64,000 bases of DNA from Rhypophila decipiens. Taxonomy: Eukaryota > Ascomycota > Sordariomycetes > Sordariales > Naviculisporaceae. Position numbers and translations under genes: made by a program. Positions 12,169-23,700 of the stretch are shown in pieces; within the stretch, counting starts at the first letter, position 1, and the number at the start of each line of letters is the position of its first letter. The stretch lies in NCBI GenBank assembly GCA_033297075.1, contig MU858052.1, positions 124,001-188,000 of the forward strand, in the 5' to 3' direction. Below the pieces are notes generated by a model, which saw only the letters and a list, made by a program, of their open reading frames with translations, was not told where the DNA came from and ran no database searches.

Positions 12169-13022
12169 GTCTTGTGATATGGCCGAGGGAAAGCAGGTTT
12201 GTAAAGTCTATCGGCTGGGCTCATTGACCGAGATGGAGCCTCGGCTGGTGGCTCGTTTGGTTGTGGATTCGGTATCGGCACCTATGTAATGGTTTGATGA
12301 ATGGACGATTGATTACCTTGTACATATACCTAGGTCACCAAAAATGTAGATATCATTACGGTGCTGATAAGCGGGTACCTCAACGCTGGGTCTGATGATC
12401 GTGGGCATGGGTAAGAATGTATATTGAGCTGCACCCAATACGTCTACTAATAGAGAATTGGATTGGACTATCACAATGAGCTCAAGTCCGTGATTGTGTA
12501 ATGAAGGGGAAACACGCTATTCAATGCTCATTATCTCGCTGTCGAAGGTATATACCGTAGCTAGGCGTATTTAAGCAAAATGGAGTAATTACTAGTAGTA
12601 GCTGCAGACGTCTTATAGCTACCATTGGGTGTCACGTATCCATTCATCGCCGTCTATCGCCAAAAAGAGACTCCCGTCTGATACCGTCATGCTTCATTCG
12701 CTTTTCTTGACCGCCTGCCATTTTCTCGCTTGACATGGTCCCATGTCTCCTCTGAGTCGCGGCCAGAAGATGGCAGCTGCTAGTTCATTCGAATTGGCGA
12801 AACAAGACTGCAAAGTTAGGTAGCCTCAAATATGGAAGAAGGGTAGATGTCATTATCAGGATAGGGTCGGACTTCCTCGTTGCTGGGGTGAAGTTCTTTA
12901 CCGCCCAAGATGCTCAAATCGTTAGCTTTTTTGTTCTTGCTGGTAAAGGGTGGTCAAATCTTTGGGACAAGGTGGAAGAGACAAGATGAGAATGGAATGG
13001 AAATAAGTGTGAAGTCGTGAGA
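12169..13022. other. Convergent intergenic region
   Basis: About 850 bases between the 3' ends of the GCP4 gene and the F-box-like gene. It should hold two 3' UTRs. I see no gene or structured element. Confidence 0.5.
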
Positions 13023-14696
13023 TCAAAGATCAAACAGTAAAGGAAAAGTACCGGTATACCCACCTCCCGAAGAGTTTGTATGTGCCCGGGATGCGCGGTC
13101 GCCTTCGATAATCTGAAGGCGAAGAATAATGTTAGAAGCCGAAATTCACAAGTTCGAGACTCGGAAGCCATGTCCAGCTTACCCAGTACACTCGCTCAAG
13201 CGTGCATGGCCATTTGAGATTCCGGTTTTCCCTCTCAAGTTTGACCAACTAATCAGGACCAAAGCAATCGAATTAGCTCAACTCGTTTCTCAGAAAACGC
13301 CATTCCAACAACTCACCGCATGATCAATCTGCTCCAGATGCCGCTGCTCCGAGGTCCTCCACGCCCCATTGCCAGGACTGTAATGAATGACAAACACGAC
13401 CCGCAGGAGCTCGAAACTGTTCTTCTCCCGCAACATGTTGAACAGATCACAGACTATGGGCGCCCAGACATACCCGCTCCCGCAAGAACTAAGACCGAGC
13501 GGGATCTTGACTTCGAGACGGCGAATGGCCTGGAAGGTTGTCTTGGGGATGAAGCTTGTGATAGGCAAGGGGCTAGCGTCTCCCGGTCGCCACGGTGGCA
13601 GCCTATCTATGACGAGGGTGCGTGCTCGCAAGATGCCTATGCATTCCGAGGTGATGCGCTTGCAGAGCAGGAGGATGGTTGGTGCCCGGAACCGGGGAGT
13701 ATATATGGGAAATGGCCGCTCTGGCTCCTCGGGATGGCACATTTCCCATCGGCGATGTTTATAAGATAGAGTATACCAGGATGCATAGAGCTCTTTGCGG
13801 TTCGGCCAGTGGAGGGAAATCTTGTAGATCAGATTGCGAATCTCGCCTGGGAGGTTAAAAAAGTCGAACGGAGTCCGTTCAGGGACGAGGCCGAGAGCAC
13901 GGAGAGTGGAAAGACGAGACTCAGGGGCATTAATGGTAGGAACTGCTTTTGACGCAGAGGAGGGTTCCTCTGTGTTGGGAATCCGAGCCACTGATTGGGT
14001 TAGTTCTTCAACCGGGGGGTTCAACAAGCGGAACAGCTTGACTGTTGGATTGAGGTCGGCAGAGAACAGCAACGGATGTATTTCGACAGGTTCCTGCACA
14101 GGGGCCATTGTGTCGTGTTGATGCTGTGTCTCCACGGGAACAGTCTTGTCCTCGCATCGACGACGTTTGCGAGGAGGACTGGCGGAGCTCCGCGAAAGGC
14201 AATCCCGATCTGTCCCCGGTTCTATGCCGGTATCAGTATCGGTTTCCATCGTGTCTTGGGTGTAACCACCGGTACCGGTGAGGGCCAGAGGTTCAAGTTT
14301 GGACAAGGAAGGCGCAGCCTGGCCGTTCGGGTTTGGCACAAGGTTACCTGTACCGATAAAAGAAATTTCATCTGACCGGATACCAGTGGTCAAGGTTCCG
14401 GCTGTCTCCGGTCCCACGCCGGCTGCATAGCCTTCGGGGGCCGGACCTGGATCCGCAATTTCATCTTGTCCCGGCACGGGGCCATTGGTCTGAAATTGGT
14501 CCTGCTCGGCCCGAGCCCTGCTAGTGCCCGCAAGCTGTACAGCAAGCACCGCCCCCGCTTGGAGAAGGGCAGACGGGCAATAATCCAAGGTCAAAGATGG
14601 TGCATCAGTCGAGGCAGTCGACCCGAGAGACTGAAATGACGGGTGTGCCTCGAGGCATGTCTCCCGGCCTGCGAATTCAGGCATATTTTTAGGCAC
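13023..14696 (-). CDS. F-box/2EXR-like protein with three exons
   Basis: Exon 1 is 14696-13317, exon 2 is 13248-13183 (22 codons) and exon 3 is 13112-13023; all junctions are phase 0. Introns of 68 and 70 bp have donors GTGAGT and GTAAGC and acceptors ATTAG and TTCAG. Joined product is 511 aa. The N-terminal half is low-complexity and Glu/Pro/Thr-rich, with a basic nuclear-localisation-like run PPRKRRRCE. The middle holds FDFFNLPGEIRNLIYKISL, the signature of the large fungal F-box-like/2EXR family, followed by APTILLLCKRITSECIGIL and TTFQAIRRLEVKIPLGL. Exons 2 and 3 extend the hydrophobic C-terminal part (VKLERENRNLKWPCTLERVY). The usual inference for this family is a protein-interaction adaptor; the substrate is unknown. 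The start could be internal, at METDTDTG. The C-terminal exons are less certain than exon 1. Confidence 0.78.
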
Positions 14697-17053
14697 TGGG
14701 CCGTTCCAAATACTAGCGGAACAGCGGCCGGGTCGGTCTCTGTTTCTGTTGGATCGGCAGTGACAGGAGGGTTGCAGTGAATAATGCTAATCAGATATAG
14801 ACGGATCGGTCCCGGAGCCTTGTGTGTAATTGATTATAGTATGTCAAAGTGTAAAAGCTTCAGACAAAGACGGGAAACGACATGGAAAGAAGGGAATGTG
14901 TAAAAACATGTTTCGATAAATGGAGAGCAAAAGGAAGAAGATGCTGGCACTGCTCTGGGTTTCCCCGAGGCCCTCAAAACTTGAATAATAACCTTGCCTT
15001 GAAAGCCCGAGGCATGGGATGTATTTAGGTAAGGTACCAAAACATACAGCTCATACAGCTCTAGAGCACCAAAAGACCCGCTGGCTGCTTGCCTGGCCCA
15101 GTACCTGCCTCCCTTTTTTGCTTTTGCAGTCTGGCCGACCTGCCCCTGCTGCCTTGGGACGCAAGTCACCAAAAGTCCACGAACAGGAACACATTCGGTG
15201 GCATTTTCCCCATTTACTACCTTGCAACCCTTGCCATGCCATGACTGGGGCTAGACAGGACACGCAATACAGCATTTGATCGTGGGGATGGATTGCCAGA
15301 GAACACGACGGGAATGGGTACATGTATGGGTACCAGATTGACACGAGCGGCCGGCCCGGGACTTGGGACGGGCAACTTTGTTCTGTGGGCTCCAGGCTGT
15401 CTCGGTCTTCTTGTGGGATTTCCGACTGTTCTGTCCTTACATGTACTCGCAGCACTCAGCGCGGATCGACAGAAAACAAAACAAAAGAGACATATCGCGC
15501 CGAGTCCCGGTCCATGCTGTCCGCATGTCGACAAACTGTATGTCACCGGTCCCAGTTGCACCGCTGCTCTCTGGTCCCCACGGTTGGAGGGCAATGAGGG
15601 CACCACATCGCACCGAGTTGGTCGTCCAGTGGCTTGCGTTTGTGGCGACGGGTGCACAACGTCAGAAGCCTCTCGGGTTGGCTGTTCTCACATGCAGGAT
15701 TCCGTTTTGAGCACACCTCTCATTGCATGATCCGATCAAATCGGCCAGAGAGAAAATGGCCATGTTTTTCGCTACATTCCTTCTTCTTGGGACTGTACGG
15801 AGGAAACTCGTTTCGAATCCTTTCGCCTGGACTCTTTCATAAGCCCGGCCTGGCTCGATCCAGACAGAGATAGTACCTGACGATCGATGCCCGAGGGAAT
15901 GCTGGCTGTACGTGTAAATGGAGTAATCTCAACAACACACGACAGAACACATCAAGACACCAAGACACCAACAACATCGACTGCCCCGCTTGTGAGGTGT
16001 GGTTGGTAGTGGGCCTTGCTGTCCAGGGTCTGGACAGACGCCAACGATGCGGCTTGCAAACAACACCCCGGGGAGTGTGAGACCCGCAGCAGCAAGGTTG
16101 TCAATACCGTAACCCGTACCCTGCCATGGACAGTGTTGCCGGACGGGAGATCAACGACAGCATCTACCGTGAAATCACTGTGCATGACCGCATATTAAAC
16201 ATGAATGTCCTAGGATGCAGCTCTGAGGAGAGGCCCATCAGCGGTTTGAAATCTTTTGAAACTAACCAAACCAAACTCGCTCATGTGCTTACAGATCATA
16301 GTGGAAGAGACAGCCAACTTGGGCTTATCTTCATGTTTCCTCTTGGTGAAATTACTGCTGAAAATGTGCCCAAAATAAATCAAGGCTTTCCCTCTTCGAG
16401 GTGTACGTGTACTCACACGCGGCGATTTGAAGCATTGATTGGACGCTCATCAAGAGATTCTTGGGCCAAATATGGAACAACCCTCCGTCGTATTGTGCAT
16501 GATATGTTAGTCGATTGCCCTGCCGGTCAGCCATTTCTTAACAAGAGGAATAATGTGGGTCGGATATTTTGGAAGGCCCCCGGGGCAACTGAAGGCTCCA
16601 GTCATGCCTGTGGGTTCAACGGGAAGCAGCCTGTCAAGGAGTCAAGGACTCAGAGGCCAGCAGCGGCCACTGCCCACTGTGCCGCAGCCAAGAGGCAGCT
16701 GGCCCTGCTGTTTGACTCTGTTTGACTCCCTGCTAGTGGCACGTACCCGGGCACGCCCCAGCACGCCTCCCATTTGATCCACCAACAACATTCTCATTCA
16801 AGTTCCTTCTCCCACTGTCAATCTCATCAATCTCACACCTCCTCCCTCTCTCGGTACACCCCATCCACATCCGCAACCGCATCCGCATCCACCAAGCCTT
16901 TTGGCCCATCAACAAGAGCGTTCGAGAACATCTGCGATCGTCAAACTATCTCTTGTTTTGTTTTCTTTGTTTCTTTCGCTCCTTCTATTATTTGCGTTTG
17001 CTCTTGTTCTTTTTGTCTCCTTCTCCTTGGCCCCCTCCCCCCTCCCTTTCGTC
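14697..17053. other. Divergent intergenic region with pyrimidine-rich leader
   Basis: About 2.4 kb between divergently transcribed genes. Several overlapping frames at 15050-15870 on both strands have no domain signal. From about 16755 to 17050 the plus strand is strongly C/T-rich with CA-rich runs (CCACATCC, CCGCATCC repeats) and very few G. This looks like a long pyrimidine-rich 5' UTR or promoter tract of the FAR1-like gene. Confidence 0.5.
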
Positions 17054-18794
17054 ATGTCCACGACGAACGCCAACGCGGGCCTCCCGTTCGGAGGTGTTGG
17101 AATACGACATGGACGATTTCCACCACAACCGCATACGCATACCCACAATACAGCCAACAAACCCTCGCCCTCGCTGTCCCAGCACGCGTCGCCATATCAA
17201 CCTCAACCCTACGCACCGCAACAGCAGCCGACCCAGGCTCAGTATCCTCATCATCTCTTTTCGACACCCACACCTCCGCAGATTTCCAGCGTCGCGACCG
17301 TCCAAAATGCCGCAAGACCGCAACAATCCCAGATGCCGCCGGTCCTGCCCGGACCCCGTCAACGAGCTCCTCCTCCTCGCCAGATGCAGCAGCAGCCGGC
17401 ACATCCCAGTTACTTGCAGCAATCCTTGAACCAGCCAATGCCGCAACCCATGAATCCGCAGCAGTTGAGCCAGCAAGCGCTTAGCCAGCCATCTCTGACC
17501 CAGCAGCAGCCCCTGAGCCAACCGTCGCTGCACCAGCATTCTCTGAGCCAACATCTCCCCCAGCCCATGAACCAGACGTCTATGAGCCAGTCTCTGAGCC
17601 AGCAATCTGTCAGCCAGACGGTGCAGAACGACAACAGCACGATTCTTTCACAGCAGACCACCCCGCACGCTCCTGCTCAGCCGACGCTCCCTCCGGCCCA
17701 GCCCCAGCTCTCCCAGGTGCAGCAGCCGCCACAGGTTCAAAAAGTGCAGCAAGTGCAGCAGATTCAGCAACAACCGACGCCTCCACAGCCCGAACCCGTC
17801 GAGCCAGCCCATGACGCTAATCAGGATGAGGATATGGAAGGAGGCAGTCAGGACGAGTCGGGGGAGGGGGATTTGTCAATGGATCCCAAGGTGGTTGATG
17901 GTACGCCTTTCGTGCCTCGCAGGCCCATGGGACCCATGATGTCGGCTCCTCCAGAAGGCGGCAGTTTTCCGACTCTGGAAGCGGTGCACAAGTATGCCCT
18001 CTCGTATTGCACTTCTGTTGGCTACGCTATCGTTATTGGTCGGTCCAAAAAGACGGTGCCGGGTCTCAAAAAGGTGCTCTTTGTGTGTGATCGTGCTGGA
18101 AAGCCACCGAGGCGGGTGACGCCGGAAAACCGAAAGCGCAAGACGACGTCTCGGAAGTGTGATTGCCAGTTCGGCTTCTTCGCCATTGAACAACGGACGC
18201 AGTGGGTGGTGCGTTACCGTCCGGACTCGATGCATCTCCAGCACAATCATGGGCCGAGCGAAAGCCCACTCTTGCACCCCGCTGCAAGGAAGCTAGACAG
18301 CAAAATGATCTCGACGGTCAAGTCATTGAAGGAATCCGGTATGTTTTTCACTTTTGGCCTTGATTATTCAAACAAAACTAACTCGATATCTAGGAGTAGG
18401 GGTAAGTCAAACTCTCGAGGTCTTGCAGCAAGAGAATCCTCATGTGCCGCTTCTGCCCCGGGATATATACAATGCGAGGGCAGCCATAAACCGAAACCCA
18501 ACCAAGATAGCCACTGGCTTGGCCGAAAATCGGCCCGCCATATACAGCAAGCCCCATCCGTCTGCCGAGGAGCGTATCCGTGCGGACCTCAGGAAAGAGT
18601 TGGCGCAAACTCGAGAAGAGCTCAAGAAGCTAAAGGAGGAGAGCAAGAAGGAGATTGCGGACCTCAAGAAACAGATCAAAGACAAGGACAGCGTCATCCG
18701 GAAATTCGAACAGTTTATCGACATTTGCAATCAGCGAGTCATGGTGAATTTGACGAACAACAACGACGACGGGACAGCAAACCCTACCACCTGA
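17054..18794 (+). CDS. Gln-rich FAR1-like DNA-binding domain protein with C-terminal coiled coil
   Basis: Exons 17054-18338 and 18394-18794; the 55-bp intron has donor GTATGT and acceptor TCTAG. Splicing joins VKSLKESG to VGVSQTLEVLQQENPHVPLL and gives 561 aa. Residues 1-280 are Gln/Pro/Ser-rich with many LSQQ- and LSQPS-like repeats, resembling an activation or prion-like region. An acidic stretch (DEDMEGGSQDESGEGDLSMD) follows. Residues about 304-412 form a FAR1/WRKY-GCM1-type zinc domain (FPTLEAVHKYALSYC, then SRKCDCQFGFFAI and LQHNHGPSE). DIYNARAAINR follows, as in transposase-derived FAR1 proteins. Residues about 487-540 form a Lys/Glu heptad coiled coil. No DDE transposase core is present, so this looks like a host transcription factor related to Mutator-like transposase DNA-binding modules. 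An in-frame ATG at 16901 exists but would add a Leu/Phe run read from the pyrimidine-rich leader. Confidence 0.85.
17440..17640. repeat. Imperfect LSQQ/LSQP codon repeats inside the FAR1-like gene
   Basis: Within the first exon, CTGAGCCAGCA- and CTGAGCCAACC-type units recur about ten times, giving a Ser/Gln/Pro-rich protein segment. These are irregular codon-level duplications rather than an exact tandem array. Confidence 0.6.
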
Positions 18795-19387
18795 GGCTGG
18801 GAAAAATGGTGAACGTGGAGGGCGGGTTTCCTTTTGGTTCTGTCAAGCATAAGCACATAGGCTGCATCGTTATTGCATGGGACATTGGTCTTGGTGAGGG
18901 TCATCGGGTTTGGGATGATTTATACGGATGAACGGTTTTATGCGGAAATGTCACTGACGATGGGGTGGATACGGGATCGGCTGCAATGACACGGGGTTTC
19001 CAGCGATGGTAGAGACCGACTTGCTGAGGGAATCTGGAGCCCAGGCCATATCTCGGCCATCATGTCTTGTATGTAGGAGGGAGTGGGATGTGATTTTGGT
19101 TTCTTACGGTTCTCCCTTGTCCCTGGGAGAGTTTGGCGTTAACGGGCATGAATTGTATATGGGTTCCTGGTTTGGCGAGGAAGCAGTTTCGGACATGGAA
19201 GGAACGGCGTTTTTGTTTATTCATGTACTTGCGGCGAAATGGCAACAAAGGGATCCAATATTTTACGATTTATATATATTACGTTATGCTGTTTACTCTC
19301 CTTTCCTGTGTAACTGCTAGTATGCTAGTATCTACCCCTGGTTCTATCGGCCTTGTAAACACTCCTGGTCGTCAGACCGGATATGCT

Positions 19388-19690
19388 AAGGCGCCTAATA
19401 TACAGGTATTATTACTCTTATATACAGGCACCAGTCCAATTTGACTTTCCAGACCAGAGGTACCTATTTATTCGAGCCAGTCAAGGCATTTATTCGACCT
19501 AGTCAAGGTATTTATTCGAACTAGTTGAAGTATTTATTCGAGCTTATTAGAGCGTTTATTTAAGCCAGTCAAGGTGTTTATTCCAGCCAGCCAAGGCATT
19601 TATTCCAGCTAGTCAAAGCCTCTATTCTAAGAAGAGTAGTATCTGTATATAAGAAGACTGGTGCCTGTATATGAGAGGACTGGCGTATCG
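19388..19690. mobile_element. Putative non-autonomous repeat element, copy A (minisatellite plus inverted flanks)
   Basis: The left end begins AAGGCGCCTAATATAC (19388-19403). It is followed by CTTATATACAGGCACCAGTC (19418-19437), then the 22-bp minisatellite. The right side has GACTGGTGCCTGTATATGAG (19656-19675), whose reverse complement matches the left subterminal sequence at 19 of 20 positions. No open frame lies inside. The 16-bp left-end motif recurs exactly and inverted beside copy C at 52849-52864. I infer a foldback or MITE-like element; no target-site duplication was found. Confidence 0.5.
19465..19636 (+). repeat. 22-bp minisatellite, array A (about 8 copies)
   Basis: Seven full 22-bp units start at 19465, 19487, 19509, 19531, 19553, 19575 and 19597, followed by a partial unit. 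The unit core is TTTATTCGAGCCAGTCAAGG with two further bases (TA, CA or TG) before it. Divergence is mainly at the CGA and CAGTC positions. The same family occurs at 51292-51474 (reverse orientation) and 52743-52840. Confidence 0.9.
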
Positions 19691-20732
19691 AACCCTTTTA
19701 ATAACTGTATGTACCCCGTACAGGCCAAGAAAGGCAAACTGATATCCTTGGGGACAGGAACGAAAAAGAAATGGGACGGGAAAGATGATGGAGGGGCGTG
19801 TGCCTGAGTTCCAGTCGGAGCGGGAGTTGGTTACCGGCAAGTTGTTCTTTGTTCTAGAAAAGGTTACCGGCCCGGTATCTGGAAAGATGTTTATTGAGAA
19901 TATCGGACGGGAAGCCTTTTGTTTGTTTACTGACGTTGCGTATAATGTTCATAAATTTCCAAATAAGAGCAGCATGGCACTTCTTCAACTGGACCCCTCT
20001 AACAGCACGCCCTCCTTTCTTCAACAAACGATGATCTTCCCCTCAATGTCCCAAGGCGAGGTGTGTTCCCCACTGTCCGTGAACCGCTGCACCTGCTGCA
20101 GCGGTGCCAGCACTCCCGCGAGCCCCACTACGGCCAGTGAAACTGGGGAACAGGCCAATCACATCGATCCTTCGCTTCATGTCCCGACCCCTGACACATG
20201 CCTTGGTGCGCGACAGGGGTGCTTGGCAGGCTAGATGCAGAAGGGGTAAGGAGGGAAACAGGCGTGCAGGGCCAGTCGCGTCGTCGCCAGTCATCCATGG
20301 AGATTCCTTCTTTGGCAACAAATTATCTCCCAACGTCAACAACGACAGCCAACTTTCACTACGGAGTACTGATCGTCTTTTTCTCCTTTTCTACAGCAGC
20401 CTCTCTTTTTTTAATCTCATTTCTGGCGATTAAAGGGACGATAGTAGCCTAAAGAAAGATACCCCTCGGCACCTCGGATCGTTGCTTCTTTTTCACTCGA
20501 CTTCTGATTCGTTTCTTGCCACCATTTTACACCACTACAACTTTTGTAAAACATCGAGAAAGGAAGACCGACGACGACGACGACGCTTGCCCTCTTCGAT
20601 CTGTTCGTGAACCTAAATCCCCTTAATATTTTCCTCTCCGGACCGAAGCTTGGCCATCTCGAAGAATGACCTCGATCGAGCCGTGATAGCGACAAACGAA
20701 CCCACCACGACCACCAGATCATATCTTCCAAC

Positions 20733-23700
20733 ATGGAAGCTATAGCTCCCCCCCAGCCGAGTCCAGGCGCTAACGGCGTCTCGACCACGCCGTTCGCAGC
20801 CATCGACCCCGTTCGCGTCGTCGACCATCTAGCGACCCTTCTCCAAGCCACTCTCGGTGCTACGCGGGCCGAACTCGAAGCTCCAGGAAGCTTGCTGTCC
20901 AAATTTCGATACTCGGATACCGTACAGCGATGCTCTCGTTTTGCCCTGGATGCTCAGGTCGCCTTGTATATACAGAAGGACTTGGCTGCTTTGCCCGAGG
21001 CCCTTGAAAATGGGGCCTCGGCGGAAGGCGATGGTACGACTAGCCCGCCAGATGCGGCATCTGAAGCCAGCAGCAAACAGAACAATACTGATCAAGTCTC
21101 AGAGCCGCCGTCGCATGCTTACACCATCTCGGCCGACCTCTCGTCGTCCCCGACGACTGTCGCTTTCCTCGTACTGCTTAAACGCCCCCAGCCGTTAGAT
21201 CCCAATGTCCCGATAACCTCGCAGTTACAGATGCTCAACCTGCCTGGCCCCGCCTATCTGGCTGGCAGCGGCGGTGAGCAGGGGCCGATAGCCTCGCCTT
21301 ACGAGATTCTACAGCTATATTTACATAACGGTCTGGCGCCGTACTTTGACGCCAGCACCAAGAGTCAGCAGCAGCTCAACGGAGCCCGAGGACGGCCGGA
21401 TGTCGACGCCAAGACCGGAATACCTGTCACCAAGAAGAGATGGACCGAGTTGGAGCTCAGTCTGTCCCATCTTCAGCAGAATGTAGAAATCCCCGAGTTG
21501 TCGCTCCCGTTCCACCCACTCGTCCAGGCGGCGTTGGACGAGGCAGCTTCCAACCAGACCAAGCCCTCCCTCGACCTGATACCCGCTACTGTGTTGCAGG
21601 ACAGCTCGTTTCTCAACAATCTGCAGGCCACGGTCAACAACTGGATCAAGTCCATACAAGTTATCACAAAGATGGCGAGGGACCCGTCTACGACCAAGAC
21701 GGCAAACCAGGAGATCAACTTTTGGCTGTCGATGGAATCCGCTTTGGAAGGGATCGAGAACCAGCTGAGGAGCGAGGGTGTGATGCTCACGCTTGAGATC
21801 CTGAAAAACGCCAAGCGTTTCCAGGCTACTGTCAGCTTTACCGCCGATACTGGCCTGAAGGAGGCCATGGAGATTGTGCAAAAGTATAACCAACTGATGC
21901 GCGACTTTCCTCTGGATGAGCTGCTGTCTGCCACGACACTTCCCAAGGTTGAAGATTCCATCAGCCAGGTTTTTGTGCACCTAAACAAGAAACTGAGGAT
22001 ATGTCCCTATCCGATCCGGCGTGCTCTCCCGCTGGTCGAGGCCATCTCTGGGGATCTTGATGATGTGCTTCACCGTCTATTGCCTGGGACGGAGCTTGTC
22101 AAGCTTGATTATAACGAGTTCAGCGGCGTGATGAAACAGGCCGCCAAAATCTTCAAGGCTTGGGATGAAAACATCAAGGAGTTTACCAATGTTGCTCGTG
22201 AGGTCACTCGGCGAAGAAACGAGAAATTCATCCCCATCAAGATCAACCCAAAGCACGCCGAGTTGCAGGCTCGCCTGAAGTACGTTAGTAACTTCCGTGA
22301 TAATCATGAGCAGCTCCAGCGGACCATTGTCAACGTCCTGGGCCCGAAGGCCACCATGAACGGCATCGTTGAGGGAGCCAGCACTAACGGCGTGGTGGTT
22401 GAGGAGATTGGTGACGTCGATGCTGTTGAGGAGGTCAGGCAGGCATGGGAAGCCTTGAAGGATGTAGACCTCCTCGATGTTACGCCCGAGGGCACGCAGA
22501 AATGGGCCCGTGCCGAGAACATCTACAATGAACGGACGTCGCGAGTAGAAAACTCCATCATCGCCCGGCTGCGGGATCGACTCGCAACGGCGAAGAATGC
22601 CAATGAGATGTTCCGTGTCTTTTCCAAATTCAACGCCCTCTTTGTTCGCCCCAAGATTCGGGGTGCCATTGCGGAATACCAGACCCAGCTCATCGAGAAC
22701 GTAAAACAGGCCATAAGCGCCCTCCATGAGCGATTCAAGCAGCAATATGGCCATTCCGAGGCCCATGCCATGGCCCAGCTGCACGACTTGCCACCCGTCT
22801 CTGGTGCCATCATCTGGGCTCGCCAGATTGAGCGGCAGCTGGATAGCTACATGAAAAAGGTCGAGGATGTTTTGGGTGCCGACTGGGCCATCCATGCCGA
22901 GGGCCAAAAGCTTCAGGATGAAAGCGATCTGTTCCGGAAGAAGCTTGACACTCGTCCCATCTTTGAGGCCTGGCTCCACGATGTCCAGAGAAAACAAATC
23001 TCCATCTCTGGATTGCTGTTCAACATCAACAGAATTCGATCTGCCGGCAACGTTCTGGAACTGGTCGTCAACTTTGATGCCCAGGTGATTGCCCTGTTCA
23101 AGGAGACGCGGAATTTGCTCTGGCTGAATTTTGCTGTGCCGCACTCGGTCAACAACGTGGCCAAGGAGGCCAAGCGGGTCTATCCTTATGCTGTCAGTCT
23201 GATGGAGAGTGTGCGAACCTTTGCGCAGACCAACCGTCAGATCATCGACATGTCCGAGGTGGCGGTGCTCCTCAGTGGCATTCGCAACAAGGTATATGTG
23301 CTCATCGCCAAGGGTGTGCCTCTCCGATGGGAGTCGTTTGTCGACGCCTACGAGGTTCGCTTCAAGAGTTTCGGCACCAATGGCACTCTTGATCAGGCAG
23401 GCAAGGCAAGCAAGGGTGGCGATAGCAAGCATGTTATGTTCATTCGCGATTTCGCCATGGCCGTATCCGTGCTCCAATCCAAAACCACGACCCTGAGCAA
23501 TATTCATGACACTGTGCAAAAGTCTCTCGAGGAACTGAAGACTTGCCCGTACGAGGTTTCAGCTTTTGAATCTCGCCTGGAGACAATACAGAACGCCGTC
23601 GATCAGCTCAACTTGGAGTCATATGTCAATCTTGGCTACTGGGTGGGCAAGATGAACCGCCGAATCAAAAAGGTCTTACTGGCTCGCCTGCAGCATGCCA

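Larger units (their letters stand above)
18795..20732. other. Intergenic region upstream of the dynein gene
   Basis: About 1.9 kb. It contains the first 22-bp minisatellite array (19465-19636) and its flanking inverted repeats, listed separately. The last 300 bases before 20733 are C/T-rich and end in CCAACATGG, consistent with a dynein 5' UTR. No other gene seen. Confidence 0.5.

Noticed and set aside
15217..15873. Overlapping frames of 90-146 codons on both strands
   Set aside because: No recognisable motif, no convincing splice chain and conflicting strands. Treated as chance frames in promoter sequence.
16901..17053. In-frame upstream start that would give the FAR1-like protein a hydrophobic Leu/Phe-rich leader
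   Set aside because: The hydrophobic run is what any frame through a pyrimidine-rich 5' UTR encodes. A membrane anchor on a DNA-binding protein is unlikely, and ATG 17054 opens the expected low-complexity tail.
22077..23519. 480-codon antisense frame inside the dynein gene, and several similar ones of 200-330 codons
   Set aside because: They mirror the codon bias of the sense gene and have no domain signal.
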